Below, piece by piece: positions 1 to 6,028 of a stretch of 16,291 bases of DNA. A program made the translations under genes and the position numbers. Source of the DNA: DASZYF01 sp035545535 (GTDB lineage Bacteria > Actinomycetota > Actinomycetes > Mycobacteriales > CAJCIY01); NCBI GenBank assembly GCA_035545535.1, contig DASZYF010000164.1:1-16291 (forward strand), in the 5' to 3' direction. Position 1 is the stretch's first letter. Every line of letters starts with the position of its first letter. The notes beneath the pieces are model-generated. The model did not search any database. It was not told where the DNA came from and saw only the letters and a program-made list of their open reading frames with translations.

Positions 1-15
1 TCTTGGAGCTGGGGG

Positions 16-39
16 GGGTGCGCGCCTGCGCGCGCACCC
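16..39 (-). terminator. Hairpin downstream of pstS
   Basis: A perfect 10-bp inverted repeat (GGGTGCGCGC / GCGCGCACCC) with a 4-nt loop lies 13 bp past the pstS stop codon on the minus strand. It is followed by a C-run rather than a U-tract, which is common in very GC-rich genomes. It may end transcription, or, if pstC/pstA/pstB continue outside the window, it may be the kind of intergenic stem that makes pstS mRNA more abundant than the permease message. The structure is seen; the function is inferred. Confidence 0.55.
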
Positions 40-52
40 GCCCGGAGGACTG

Positions 53-1144
53 CTAGCCGATCGCGGCGACGGCCGTCTTCGCAGGGCCGTCGATCGCGTC
101 GGGGAGCGGTGCGTAACCGAGATCGCCGGCCGACTTCTGCCCGTCACCGACCGCGTAGGTCAGGTACGCCTTCAGTGCAGCGGCGTTCTTGTTGCCCTTG
201 GTGCAGACGATCACGTAGCTGATCGCGCTGACCGGGTAGGCGTCGGCGGCCGACGTGGTGTAGTCGGGCGTCACGCGGGTGTCGCCCTTGCTCGTGTCGA
301 GCTTCGCGGTCGACAGCGCCGAGGAGACCGCGGCACCGCTGGGGTCGACGTAGGCACCGGAGGTGTTCTTCACCTTCGCCGGCGTGAGGGAGTTCGCGAG
401 GGCGTACGAGAGCTCGGTGTAGGTGATGGCACCCGGCGTGCTCTTCACGAGACCGGTCACGCCGTCGGAGCCCGACGCGGACTGGCCGCCGGGGAACGTG
501 AGGTCCTTGCTGGTGCCGAGCGTCCAGTCGGTCGGGTCGGCCGCGGTCAGCCACGACGCCATGATCCCGGTGGTGCCCGAGGAGTCCGAGCGGTGCACCG
601 GCTGGATGGTGAGGTCCGGGAGCGTGGCGCTCGGGTTGTCGGCCTTGACGGCCGGGTCGTTCCACTTGGTGACCTTGCCGGAGAAGATCTTGGCGATCAG
701 AGGCGCCGAGACCTGCAGGCTGGTGACGCCGGGGATGTTGTAGGTGAACACGGCCGCACCGGCGGTGATCGGGATGTGCTCGGCGGTGTTGCCCGAGCCG
801 CAGCGCTTGTCGGCGCTGGCCTGCTCGTCGTCCTTCATGAGGGAGTCGGAGCCCGCGAAGTCGACCGTGCCGTTGATGAAGGCTTGGATGCCGGCCCCGG
901 AGCCGATGCCCTGGTAGTCGACCTTGAGGCCCTTGCAGGAGCTGCCGAAGTCGCTGATCCACTGCAGCTCGATGTTCTTCTGGAACGTCGAGCCCGAGCC
1001 CGCGATCGAGCCGCTCGGGCAGTTCGACGAGCCGCCGGTGCTGCTCCCACCCCCGTTGCTCGACTTGCTGCTGCCGCAGGCGCCGAGCGCGACGGCGCCG
1101 GCGGCTGCGAGGGCGACCGCCGTGCCGAGGCGGGTGACCTTCAC
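53..1144 (-). CDS. pstS: PstS phosphate-binding lipoprotein of the Pst ABC transporter
   Basis: This is the periplasmic/cell-surface phosphate receptor that delivers inorganic phosphate to the PstCAB importer. The 363-residue product begins with a lipoprotein signal peptide whose lipobox LGAC puts the lipidated Cys at residue 23, followed by a Ser/Gly-rich linker to about residue 45. The phosphate-binding loops typical of the family are visible: GSGSTFQ (49-55), the AGSD segment near 98-100 and HRSDSSGTTG (184-193). Length is normal for actinobacterial PstS. The start is a GTG with a good Shine-Dalgarno sequence GAAGGAG (1151-1157) six bases upstream. A PHO-box array lies upstream, so induction by phosphate starvation through PhoP is expected. 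pstC, pstA and pstB are not in the window and may lie beyond its left edge. Identification is secure. Confidence 0.96.
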   Translation of the reverse strand: MKVTRLGTAVALAAAGAVALGACGSSKSSNGGGSSTGGSSNCPSGSIAGSGSTFQKNIELQWISDFGSSCKGLKVDYQGIGSGAGIQAFINGTVDFAGSDSLMKDDEQASADKRCGSGNTAEHIPITAGAAVFTYNIPGVTSLQVSAPLIAKIFSGKVTKWNDPAVKADNPSATLPDLTIQPVHRSDSSGTTGIMASWLTAADPTDWTLGTSKDLTFPGGQSASGSDGVTGLVKSTPGAITYTELSYALANSLTPAKVKNTSGAYVDPSGAAVSSALSTAKLDTSKGDTRVTPDYTTSAADAYPVSAISYVIVCTKGNKNAAALKAYLTYAVGDGQKSAGDLGYAPLPDAIDGPAKTAVAAIG

Positions 1145-1190
1145 ATGCGTCTCCTTCGGTGAGGTACCGCCCGGAGCGGCGGTTCACCGG

Positions 1191-1290
1191 ACGGTAGGAA
1201 GGTCAGGAGACGGCGCCGCCGACACCAGGTGAACGGCGTCTGAACGCGAGTCCCCATGCCCGTGAACGAGGCTCGGGGGCGTCGGTGAAC
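1191..1290 (-). promoter_or_regulatory. PHO-box array and -10 element upstream of pstS
   Basis: Reading the minus strand, GTTCA begins at 1290, 1267, 1245 and 1234, so the spacings are 23, 22 and 11 bases. The two proximal units, GTTCAGACGCC and GTTCACCTGGT, abut exactly as 11-bp direct repeats. GTTCA-headed 11-bp direct-repeat units are the signature of actinobacterial PhoP operators. A -10-like TACCGT lies at 1196-1191, downstream of the array. This 210-bp intergenic stretch (1145-1356) holds no gene. The repeats are seen; PhoP control is inferred from the motif and the target gene. Confidence 0.75.
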
Positions 1291-1333
1291 AGCAGATGAC
1301 TTGCAGGTGGACGCATGCGGTCCAGGTCGGGAA

Positions 1334-1352
1334 CGCCGGCCCGGGACCGGCG
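1334..1352 (-). terminator. Possible terminator of the phosphoesterase gene
   Basis: A 6-bp GC stem (CGCCGG / CCGGCG) with a 7-nt loop starts 5 bp past the stop codon of the minus-strand phosphoesterase. No U-tract follows. The stem is short and such repeats are frequent at this GC content, so confidence is modest. Confidence 0.35.
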
Positions 1353-1356
1353 CAGA

Positions 1357-2778
1357 TCAGGCTTCGCGAACGCGGCGGCGGCGCACCGCAGCGGCCGCGA
1401 CGAGCAGCAGCGTCGCGGCCAGCGGGAGCAACGCGTCGAGGCCGGTGGCGGCCAGCCCGTTGCCGGGCGCAGTGATCGTGGGCGTCTTCGTCGGTGTCTT
1501 CGCGGGTGTCTTCGCGGGCGTCTTCGTCGGCTGCCGCACGGGGGTCGTCGTGCTCGCGGTGAACACGTCGGGGCCGAACGCCTGCACGCCCGTGGCCTGG
1601 CCCGCGTAGCCGAGGTGGGGCAGTCCGTAGAGGTCTTCGACGGTGCGCAGCAGCGAGTAGTGGTTGTACGGCTTCGTCGAGACGGTGCCGGGCTTCACCA
1701 GCGGCGACAGCACGATCGCGCCGGTGCGGCCCCCGCCGGAGCCGACGATCGACGGGATGCCGGAGATGTCGGTCGCGGCACCGGCGGCCCGCGGCGTGTT
1801 CGCCGGGACGGTCTGCTCGTCGCAGCAGCCGTCGGCGTCGGCCTTCCCGTCACCGGCGCTGGTCGCGGCCGCCGCCTCGTCCCAGGTCACGACGAGCATG
1901 CCGTCGTCCTTGTAGGCGGGGCTCGCGAGGATCAGCGGGATGTACTTCTTGAGCCAGAGGTTCACTGCCGACAGGCCGTAGCTCTTGCCGCCGGCGACGT
2001 CGGGTCCGTTGCAGCCGCCGGAGTCGTGCCCGTCGTCGCAGAGGTTCGGCGTGATGAAGGAGTACGCGGGTGTGCTGCTCGCCGCGGCGAGGTCGGTGCG
2101 CAGCGCGGGCTCCAGTGGTGCGACGTGGCCGACGCACGGACCGTCGATGAGTGAGTGGAAGTAGACGAACGGGTTGTGCCGCGCGGCGTACTGGTCGTCG
2201 GGGGCGGCGGTCTGGGTGTCGTCGAGGAGGTTCTTGACGGTCGGCTGCCCGCAGGCGGGGTTCTCGCGGCCGGTCTGCTTGCCGAGGTCCTCCATGTAGC
2301 CCTTCCAGGACAGGCCCTTCGCGGCCAGCTGGTCGGCGACGGTCTTCACGATCGAGGGGAAGACGCAGCCCTGGCCGATGGCCTGCCCGTCCGGCCCGAG
2401 CAACGGCGCGGTCAGCTTCACGTCGTCGTACTGCTGGCAGTCGGACTGCGTCCCGATGTTGGGGCCCTGGCCGGAGACGAGGGCGATGTAGTTGGGGAGG
2501 CTGAAGTGGGCGATGCCGTAGTACTGCTGCAGGAGCGCGCCCTTCTTCGCGAGGTCGAGCAGGTAGGGCGCCTGCGTCGTCGGCGTGAAGCTCTCGGCGT
2601 AGGACTTGTTCTCGAGCACGACGATCCAGACGTGCTTCACCGTCGGCAGGCCGAGCGCGGCGGCGCCGGGCGCCTGCACGGCAGCGGGACGCATGGTCGA
2701 GGGCAGCGTCGCCGCGGCGGCGATGCCACCGCCCGCGAGCGCGGCGGCGGTCAGGACGGCGAAGATCGGTCGGCGCAC
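1357..2778 (-). CDS. Secreted, cell-wall-anchored phosphoesterase (PF04185 acid phosphatase / phospholipase C-like)
   Basis: The 473-residue protein is predicted to hydrolyse phosphomonoesters or phospholipid head groups outside the cell. A signal peptide (about 1-23, hydrophobic core FAVLTAAALAGGG) leads into a PF04185-type domain: HVWIVVLENKSY (49-60, with the Glu-Asn pair that helps bind the active-site metal or phosphate in AcpA), HFSLPNYIALVSG (91-103), VVTWDEA (297-302) and YNHYSLLRTVEDLYGLP (371-387). A Lys/Thr/Pro repeat (417-434) forms a wall-spanning stalk, followed by LAATG (442-446), a hydrophobic segment and an RRRR tail. This is a sorting signal of the LAxTG type used by class E sortases. 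I chose the GTG at 2778 because the frame is open further upstream only by running antisense into glnR. No clear Shine-Dalgarno is visible. The exact substrate cannot be told from sequence. Confidence 0.85.
   Translation of the reverse strand: MRRPIFAVLTAAALAGGGIAAAATLPSTMRPAAVQAPGAAALGLPTVKHVWIVVLENKSYAESFTPTTQAPYLLDLAKKGALLQQYYGIAHFSLPNYIALVSGQGPNIGTQSDCQQYDDVKLTAPLLGPDGQAIGQGCVFPSIVKTVADQLAAKGLSWKGYMEDLGKQTGRENPACGQPTVKNLLDDTQTAAPDDQYAARHNPFVYFHSLIDGPCVGHVAPLEPALRTDLAAASSTPAYSFITPNLCDDGHDSGGCNGPDVAGGKSYGLSAVNLWLKKYIPLILASPAYKDDGMLVVTWDEAAAATSAGDGKADADGCCDEQTVPANTPRAAGAATDISGIPSIVGSGGGRTGAIVLSPLVKPGTVSTKPYNHYSLLRTVEDLYGLPHLGYAGQATGVQAFGPDVFTASTTTPVRQPTKTPAKTPAKTPTKTPTITAPGNGLAATGLDALLPLAATLLLVAAAAVRRRRVREA
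1481..1528 (-). repeat. Four 12-bp in-frame tandem repeats encoding the TPxK stalk
   Basis: Four consecutive 12-bp units (GGCGTCTTCGTC, GGTGTCTTCGCG twice, GGCGTCTTCGTC on the plus strand) encode a Thr-Pro-(Ala/Thr)-Lys tetrapeptide repeat on the minus strand. It lies between the phosphoesterase domain and the LAATG sorting signal. It is a low-complexity wall spacer, and in-frame unit gain or loss between strains is likely. Confidence 0.8.
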
Positions 2779-2795
2779 GCAGGCAGTGTGCCTGC
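2779..2795 (-). terminator. Perfect hairpin between glnR and the phosphoesterase gene
   Basis: GCAGGCA-GTG-TGCCTGC is a perfect 7-bp inverted repeat that fills most of the 29-bp gap and ends directly at the GTG start of the downstream gene. It could attenuate glnR readthrough or occlude initiation of the phosphoesterase. On the minus strand a single GTTCAC half-site (2812-2817) lies just upstream. The structure is certain; its role is a guess. Confidence 0.4.
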
Positions 2796-2807
2796 CGAAG
2801 ACGAGCG

Positions 2808-3557
2808 CTACGTGAACGAACGCACGACCACGGGCGCGTCCGCGGTCTCGCTCTCGCTCGGGAGGGCCGTCAGCGGCTGGCTCACGAACTTGTAGCCGAC
2901 GTGCCGGACGGTCCCGATGAGCGCCTCGTGCTCGACACCGAGCTTGGCGCGCAGGCGCCGCACGTGCACGTCGACGGTGCGGGTGCCCCCGTAGTAGTCG
3001 TACCCCCACACCTCCTGCAGCAGCTGCGCGCGGCTGAACACCCGGCCCGGGTGCTGCGCGAGGTACTTCAGCAGCTCGAACTCCTTGAACGTGAGGTCGA
3101 GCGGGCGACCGCGCAGCTTCGCGGCGTACGTCGTCTCGTCGATGACGAGATCTCCGGCGCGGGTCACCCCTTCCTCGCGGCCGGCGCCGTCCGTCGTGGC
3201 TGCCGCCGACCGGCCGGCGGCCAGGCGGAGCCGGGCCTCCACCTCGGCCGGACCGGCGTCGTCGAGCACCACGTCGTCGACGCCCCAGTCAGGCGCGACG
3301 GCGGCAAGGCCGCCTTCGGTGACCACCACGATGAGCGGCGTGGTCATCCCCGTCGTGCGCAGCAGGCGGCACAGCCCGCGGGCGGCGACCAGGTCGCGCC
3401 GGGCATCGATGAGCACGTGGTCGGTCGCGGGCGCGTCCAGCAGGGCGGCGGCTTCGAGCGGCGCGACCGTCACGCGGTGACCGAGGAGCCCGAGCGCCGG
3501 GAGCACCGCGGTGGGCGCATCTGCGAACGCTGGGGTGAGGAGGAGGAGTGACGACAC
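2808..3557 (-). CDS. glnR: GlnR, orphan OmpR-family response regulator of nitrogen metabolism
   Basis: GlnR is the global nitrogen regulator of actinomycetes and controls genes for ammonium assimilation. The 249-residue product closely follows the mycobacterial GlnR pattern as I remember it. An atypical receiver domain (about 1-115) starts MSSLLLLTPA, keeps a central Asp (VLIDARRD, D51) and the family phrase TEGGLAAVAPDWGVDDVVLD, but lacks the full acidic phosphorylation pocket. A poorly conserved linker follows, then a winged-helix DNA-binding domain (about 135-228) with LTFKEFELLKYLAQHPGRVF, the WGYDYYGGTRTVDVHVRRLR recognition region and IGTVRHVGYKFV. There is no partner kinase next door, as is usual for GlnR. 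The start is a GTG with GGGAGA upstream. The gene is divergent from the alpha/beta hydrolase, with starts only 32 bp apart. Confidence 0.93.
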   Translation of the reverse strand: MSSLLLLTPAFADAPTAVLPALGLLGHRVTVAPLEAAALLDAPATDHVLIDARRDLVAARGLCRLLRTTGMTTPLIVVVTEGGLAAVAPDWGVDDVVLDDAGPAEVEARLRLAAGRSAAATTDGAGREEGVTRAGDLVIDETTYAAKLRGRPLDLTFKEFELLKYLAQHPGRVFSRAQLLQEVWGYDYYGGTRTVDVHVRRLRAKLGVEHEALIGTVRHVGYKFVSQPLTALPSESETADAPVVVRSFT

Positions 3558-3589
3558 CGTGTCTCCCGTTGCTGGGGGAAGTCCATTGG

Positions 3590-4456
3590 ATGACGGCGCC
3601 GTTGCCTGCAGGGAAGGATAGCGGAGTGCGGCGGCTCCCTCCCGTGACCCTGCCGGGTGAGGCGGTGACCCTGGTCACCGTCGACGGGGTGCGCCTGTCC
3701 GCCTGGCACGTTCCGCGCTCGGATGCGGCCGGGGCGCCCGACATGTCTCTGTGCGTGGTGCTCCTCCACGGCTTCACCGGCTCCCTGCGCCGTCCCGCGG
3801 TGCAGGCGGTCGCGCGCGGTCTCGCCGCGCACGCCGCGGTGCTGCTCGTCGACCAGCGCGGGCACGGCGAGTCGGCCGGCGTGTCGACGCTCGGTGACCT
3901 CGAGGTGCTCGACGTCGACGCGGGCATCGCCGCCGCCCGCCGCCTCGGGTACGGCCGTGTCGTCACGCAGGGTTGGTCGATGGGCGGTTCCTCCGTGCTG
4001 CGCCACGGTGCGCTCGCCGCGGGTGCGGAGGGCGGCCGGGCGCGCGGCTGGCCGGTCCGCGAGGCGCCCGACGCCGTCGTCAGCGTGTCCGCCGCGAGCC
4101 GCTGGGGCATCCGCGACACCAAGCCGATGCGCCGCCTGCACTGGGTGGTCGAGAGCCCCCTCGGCCGCGGCGTCGGCCGCTTCCTCGGCGCGCGGATCGA
4201 TCCGGTGGGCTGGCCGGAGCGCTCGCCGCTGTCACCGGCGGAGGCCGCGCGGGCGCTGACCGTGCCGCTCCTCGTCGTGCACGGGGACCGTGACGGCTAC
4301 TTCACGCTCGAGCACCCGCGCGCGCTCGCCGCGGCCGCCGGGGACCGCGCGCAGCTGTGGGAGGTCGAGGGCTTCGGGCACGCGGAGAACGCGGCCGACG
4401 CGGCCCTGGTCGACCGCATCGGCGCGCACCTCGGCGAGCTCGTGGACGCCGCATGA
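3590..4456 (+). CDS. Alpha/beta hydrolase (serine hydrolase)
   Basis: A 288-residue cytosolic alpha/beta-hydrolase-fold protein; the substrate is unknown and could be an ester, thioester or peptide. The oxyanion segment LLHGFTGSL is at about 58-66, DQRGHGES at about 88-95 and the nucleophile elbow GWSMGG gives Ser130. An acidic residue in VVHGDRDG (233 or 235) and His264 in EGFGHAEN complete the triad. I chose ATG 3590, preceded by GGGGGAAG (3573-3580). A GTG at 3626, preceded by GGGAAGG (3611-3617), is almost as good and would shorten the protein by 12 residues. An in-frame GTG at 3548 would overlap the glnR start and is less likely. The stop overlaps the next start (ATGA), so the two genes are coupled. 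No leader peptide is seen. Confidence 0.88.
   Translation: MTAPLPAGKDSGVRRLPPVTLPGEAVTLVTVDGVRLSAWHVPRSDAAGAPDMSLCVVLLHGFTGSLRRPAVQAVARGLAAHAAVLLVDQRGHGESAGVSTLGDLEVLDVDAGIAAARRLGYGRVVTQGWSMGGSSVLRHGALAAGAEGGRARGWPVREAPDAVVSVSAASRWGIRDTKPMRRLHWVVESPLGRGVGRFLGARIDPVGWPERSPLSPAEAARALTVPLLVVHGDRDGYFTLEHPRALAAAAGDRAQLWEVEGFGHAENAADAALVDRIGAHLGELVDAA
3615..3620 (-). promoter_or_regulatory. Possible -10 element for glnR
   Basis: TATCCT on the minus strand lies about 57 bp upstream of the glnR start and inside the 5' end of the divergent hydrolase gene. No convincing -35 is visible. It is listed because the divergent spacing forces the two promoters to overlap the opposing coding region. Confidence 0.3.
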
Positions 4457-4995
4457 AGCGCGCCGAAGGCGTCCTCGTCGTGCTGATCGCCGCGCTGGTC
4501 GCGGCCGGTGGTGCGGCGGCGGGGTGCTGGTGGTGCGCCGCGGGGCTCGTCCCGCTGCAGGTCGGTCTGGCCGTGGGCCTCGCGCGGCGCCTCTCGGTCC
4601 CGAAGCCCGCCGTCACCGCCGCGCTGGGTGTCGTGCCCGCGTTGGTCGCCGACGCGGTCGCCGCGCACCTCTCCGATGGCCGGCCCCGACCGGTGGTGGC
4701 GGCGCTGGCGCTCGGCGTGGTCGCGGCGCTGGTGGCCCCGCTCCTCGAGGAGAAGCGCGAGGTCCCGGCGCTGCTCGCCGGCGTGAGCGGTGTCGCGCTG
4801 TGCACCCTGCCCGCCGTGCTGGTCACCGCCCGTGCGCTCGAGCACGGCCGTCCCGCCACGGTCGCCGCGGTGGGCGCCGCCGCCCTCGTCGGCCTCGTCT
4901 CCGTGCTCGTCGGCCGCGGTCGGGCGCCGCACCTGCTCGGCTTCGCCGGAGCGCTCGGCGTCGCGGCGATGATCGCGCGGGCGATCGTCGGGTAG
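4453..4995 (+). CDS. Multi-pass membrane protein of unknown function with a CWWC motif
   Basis: The 180-residue protein is almost entirely hydrophobic and Ala/Val/Leu-rich. I count about five membrane segments (roughly 6-24, 29-45, 55-72, 81-98, 106-126 and a final pair between 134 and 178, not all of which need span). I recognise no family. Cys25-Trp-Trp-Cys28 forms a CXXC in or at the edge of the first helices, and a charged loop (EEKRE, 99-103) separates the halves. The start overlaps the hydrolase stop by 4 bp, so translation is coupled. An upstream in-frame start would lie entirely within the hydrolase gene and is rejected. A link to thiol chemistry is possible because sulfur genes lie downstream, but it is unproven. 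Confidence 0.8.
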   Translation: MKRAEGVLVVLIAALVAAGGAAAGCWWCAAGLVPLQVGLAVGLARRLSVPKPAVTAALGVVPALVADAVAAHLSDGRPRPVVAALALGVVAALVAPLLEEKREVPALLAGVSGVALCTLPAVLVTARALEHGRPATVAAVGAAALVGLVSVLVGRGRAPHLLGFAGALGVAAMIARAIVG

Positions 4996-5031
4996 ACCTG
5001 ACGCATCGCGCTGACGCAGAGGATGTTCGGC

Positions 5032-5769
5032 ATGGGGCTCGTCAGGAGGTTCGTGACGCTCGTCGTCGTCCTCCTGCTCCTGCTGCTCGTCGCCGACCGG
5101 GTCGCGGCCTACCTCACCGCGATCGAGCTCGAGAGCCGCGTGCAGCGCTCGGAGCACCTCGCGCACAAGCCGCACGTCGTCGTGCACGGGTTCCCGTTCC
5201 TCACCCAGGTGATCGGGGGTCGCTACGACCGCATCGACGCGACCGTGCTCGACCTGCCTGTCCCGCAGGGCACCGCGGCGGGCGGGCTGCAGGTCTCCGA
5301 GCTGCACGTCACGTTGCGCGGCGTGCACGTGAACCTGCGCGACCTTCTGCACGGCGACGTGCGGCGGGTGCCGGTCGACCGCGGCGACGCGACGGCGCGC
5401 GTGAGCTACGCGCAGCTCGATGCGGCGCTGAACCAGCAGGTGCCCGGCGGCCTCTTCACCGTGCACACCTCTGATGGCGGGTCGGGCCAGGTCGCGCTTG
5501 CCGGCACGTACTCGGGCGTCGGCGGTCCCGTGTCGGTGCGCGGCGTCGCCGGCGTCACGATCGCGGACGGCCGCGTGCGGGTGACCCCGGTGCCCAGCAC
5601 CCTCGCCGCGTTGCCCTCGATCGTGCGGGATCGGGTCATCAGCGCGCTGACGGCATCGTTCGGCCTGCCCGCGCTGCCCTTCGACGTGCACCTGCAGGAC
5701 GCGCACGCGACCAAGGACGGCGTCGTGCTCGCGGCCACCGGAGAGCACCTCGTGCTCGTGCGCCCGTGA
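5032..5769 (+). CDS. lmeA: LmeA-family (DUF2993) phospholipid-binding envelope protein
   Basis: A 245-residue protein with one N-terminal hydrophobic anchor (about 5-22, VTLVVVLLLLLLVAD core) and a long beta-rich extracytoplasmic DUF2993 domain. Family landmarks are VHGFPFLTQVIGGRYDRID and LPALPFDVHLQDAHATKDGVVLAATG. The mycobacterial homologue LmeA binds phospholipid and is needed for mannan elongation in lipomannan. It is encoded in the same neighbourhood there, next to glnR and the sulfurtransferase genes. The start at 5032 is preferred because AGAGG then sits 9 bp upstream; ATG 5023 would have the same purine run directly against it. Whether this organism makes lipomannan cannot be told here, but a GT22 mannosyltransferase-like gene lies 2.1 kb downstream. 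Confidence 0.85.
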   Translation: MGLVRRFVTLVVVLLLLLLVADRVAAYLTAIELESRVQRSEHLAHKPHVVVHGFPFLTQVIGGRYDRIDATVLDLPVPQGTAAGGLQVSELHVTLRGVHVNLRDLLHGDVRRVPVDRGDATARVSYAQLDAALNQQVPGGLFTVHTSDGGSGQVALAGTYSGVGGPVSVRGVAGVTIADGRVRVTPVPSTLAALPSIVRDRVISALTASFGLPALPFDVHLQDAHATKDGVVLAATGEHLVLVRP

Positions 5770-5780
5770 ACGCTTCGTCG

Positions 5781-5810
5781 TTGTGGGCATGCGGACGGTC
5801 GGTCTACTGT
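5781..5810 (+). promoter_or_regulatory. Putative promoter of the Cys-rich leader / sulfurtransferase operon
   Basis: TACTGT (5805-5810) fits TANNNT nine bases before the leader ATG, and a TTGTGG (5781-5786) stands about 18 bp further upstream. No Shine-Dalgarno precedes the ATG at 5820 (the bases are TGCTCCACC), so a leaderless or nearly leaderless transcript is likely, as for the mycobacterial polycysteine leaders. The transcription start is inferred. Confidence 0.45.
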
Positions 5811-5819
5811 TGCTCCACC

Positions 5820-5894
5820 ATGAGGTCGCTCGCGTTGGTCCGGCGTCGCGCCGTCGATCACTGCCGCGTGCACGCCTCTCTCTGTTGCCGCTGA
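5820..5894 (+). CDS. Cys-rich leader peptide (Ms5788A-like) of the sulfurtransferase operon
   Basis: A 24-codon open frame starts at ATG 5820 and stops at TGA 5892-5894. Its peptide ends RRRAVDHCRVHASLCCR, with Cys at residues 15, 22 and 23. Both the RRAVDxCR core and the terminal Cys pair match the small Cys-rich leader peptides that precede cysA2/sulfurtransferase operons in actinobacteria. In mycobacteria such leaderless polycysteine ORFs act as cysteine-responsive attenuators: ribosomes slow at the Cys codons when charged tRNA-Cys is scarce, which changes the fold of the downstream mRNA and raises operon expression. Here the frame is followed by 134 bp of hairpin-rich leader before the sulfurtransferase. 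The peptide is probably not functional in itself. Identification rests on sequence pattern plus position. Confidence 0.82.
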   Translation: MRSLALVRRRAVDHCRVHASLCCR

Positions 5895-5909
5895 GCGGCG
5901 GTCGCTAGC

Positions 5910-6019
5910 GCCTCGCTCCGCGAGGCATGTGCTTCCCACCACCTCTGCACGGCTCTGCCGTGCGCGCGCCCCGGCGCGCCCTCCATCGCCATCGCACCGT
6001 GTGCACCCGCTGGGAAGGA
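5910..6019 (+). promoter_or_regulatory. Structured attenuator region with three hairpins and a possible anti-SD element
   Basis: Between the leader peptide and the sulfurtransferase are three perfect hairpins: GCCTCGC-TCC-GCGAGGC (5910-5926), GCACGGC-TCT-GCCGTGC (5947-5963) and GCGCGC-CCCG-GCGCGC (near 5964-5979). Between the first two, CTTCCCA (5932-5938) is perfectly complementary to TGGGAAG (6011-6017), the Shine-Dalgarno region of the sulfurtransferase gene. This allows a closed form in which the SD is masked. A ribosome stalled on the leader's terminal Cys-Cys codons would stop about 15-20 nt before the first hairpin and could shift the fold. The pairings are seen; the switching is inferred. 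Confidence 0.6.
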
Positions 6020-6028
6020 AGTGATCGC

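Noticed and set aside
1182..1188. An additional GTTCACC on the plus strand downstream of the pstS PHO array
   Set aside because: It has the opposite orientation, lies downstream of the -10 and has no partner at 11 bp. It is probably chance or part of a 5'-UTR fold.
2779..3009. N-terminal extension of the minus-strand phosphoesterase into glnR
   Set aside because: The extra 77 residues are Arg-rich, come from the glnR coding region in another frame, and would bury the obvious signal peptide.
4297..5790. A 497-codon minus-strand frame across the hydrolase, membrane protein and lmeA genes
   Set aside because: Composition is that of antisense GC-rich DNA (His/Arg/Asp/Gly runs), with no recognisable domain or upstream SD, and it conflicts with three supported genes.
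5964..5979. GCGCGC-rich stem read as an intrinsic terminator before the sulfurtransferase
   Set aside because: No U-tract follows, and the structure sits in the leader of an expressed operon, so I list it as part of the attenuator region rather than a stand-alone terminator.
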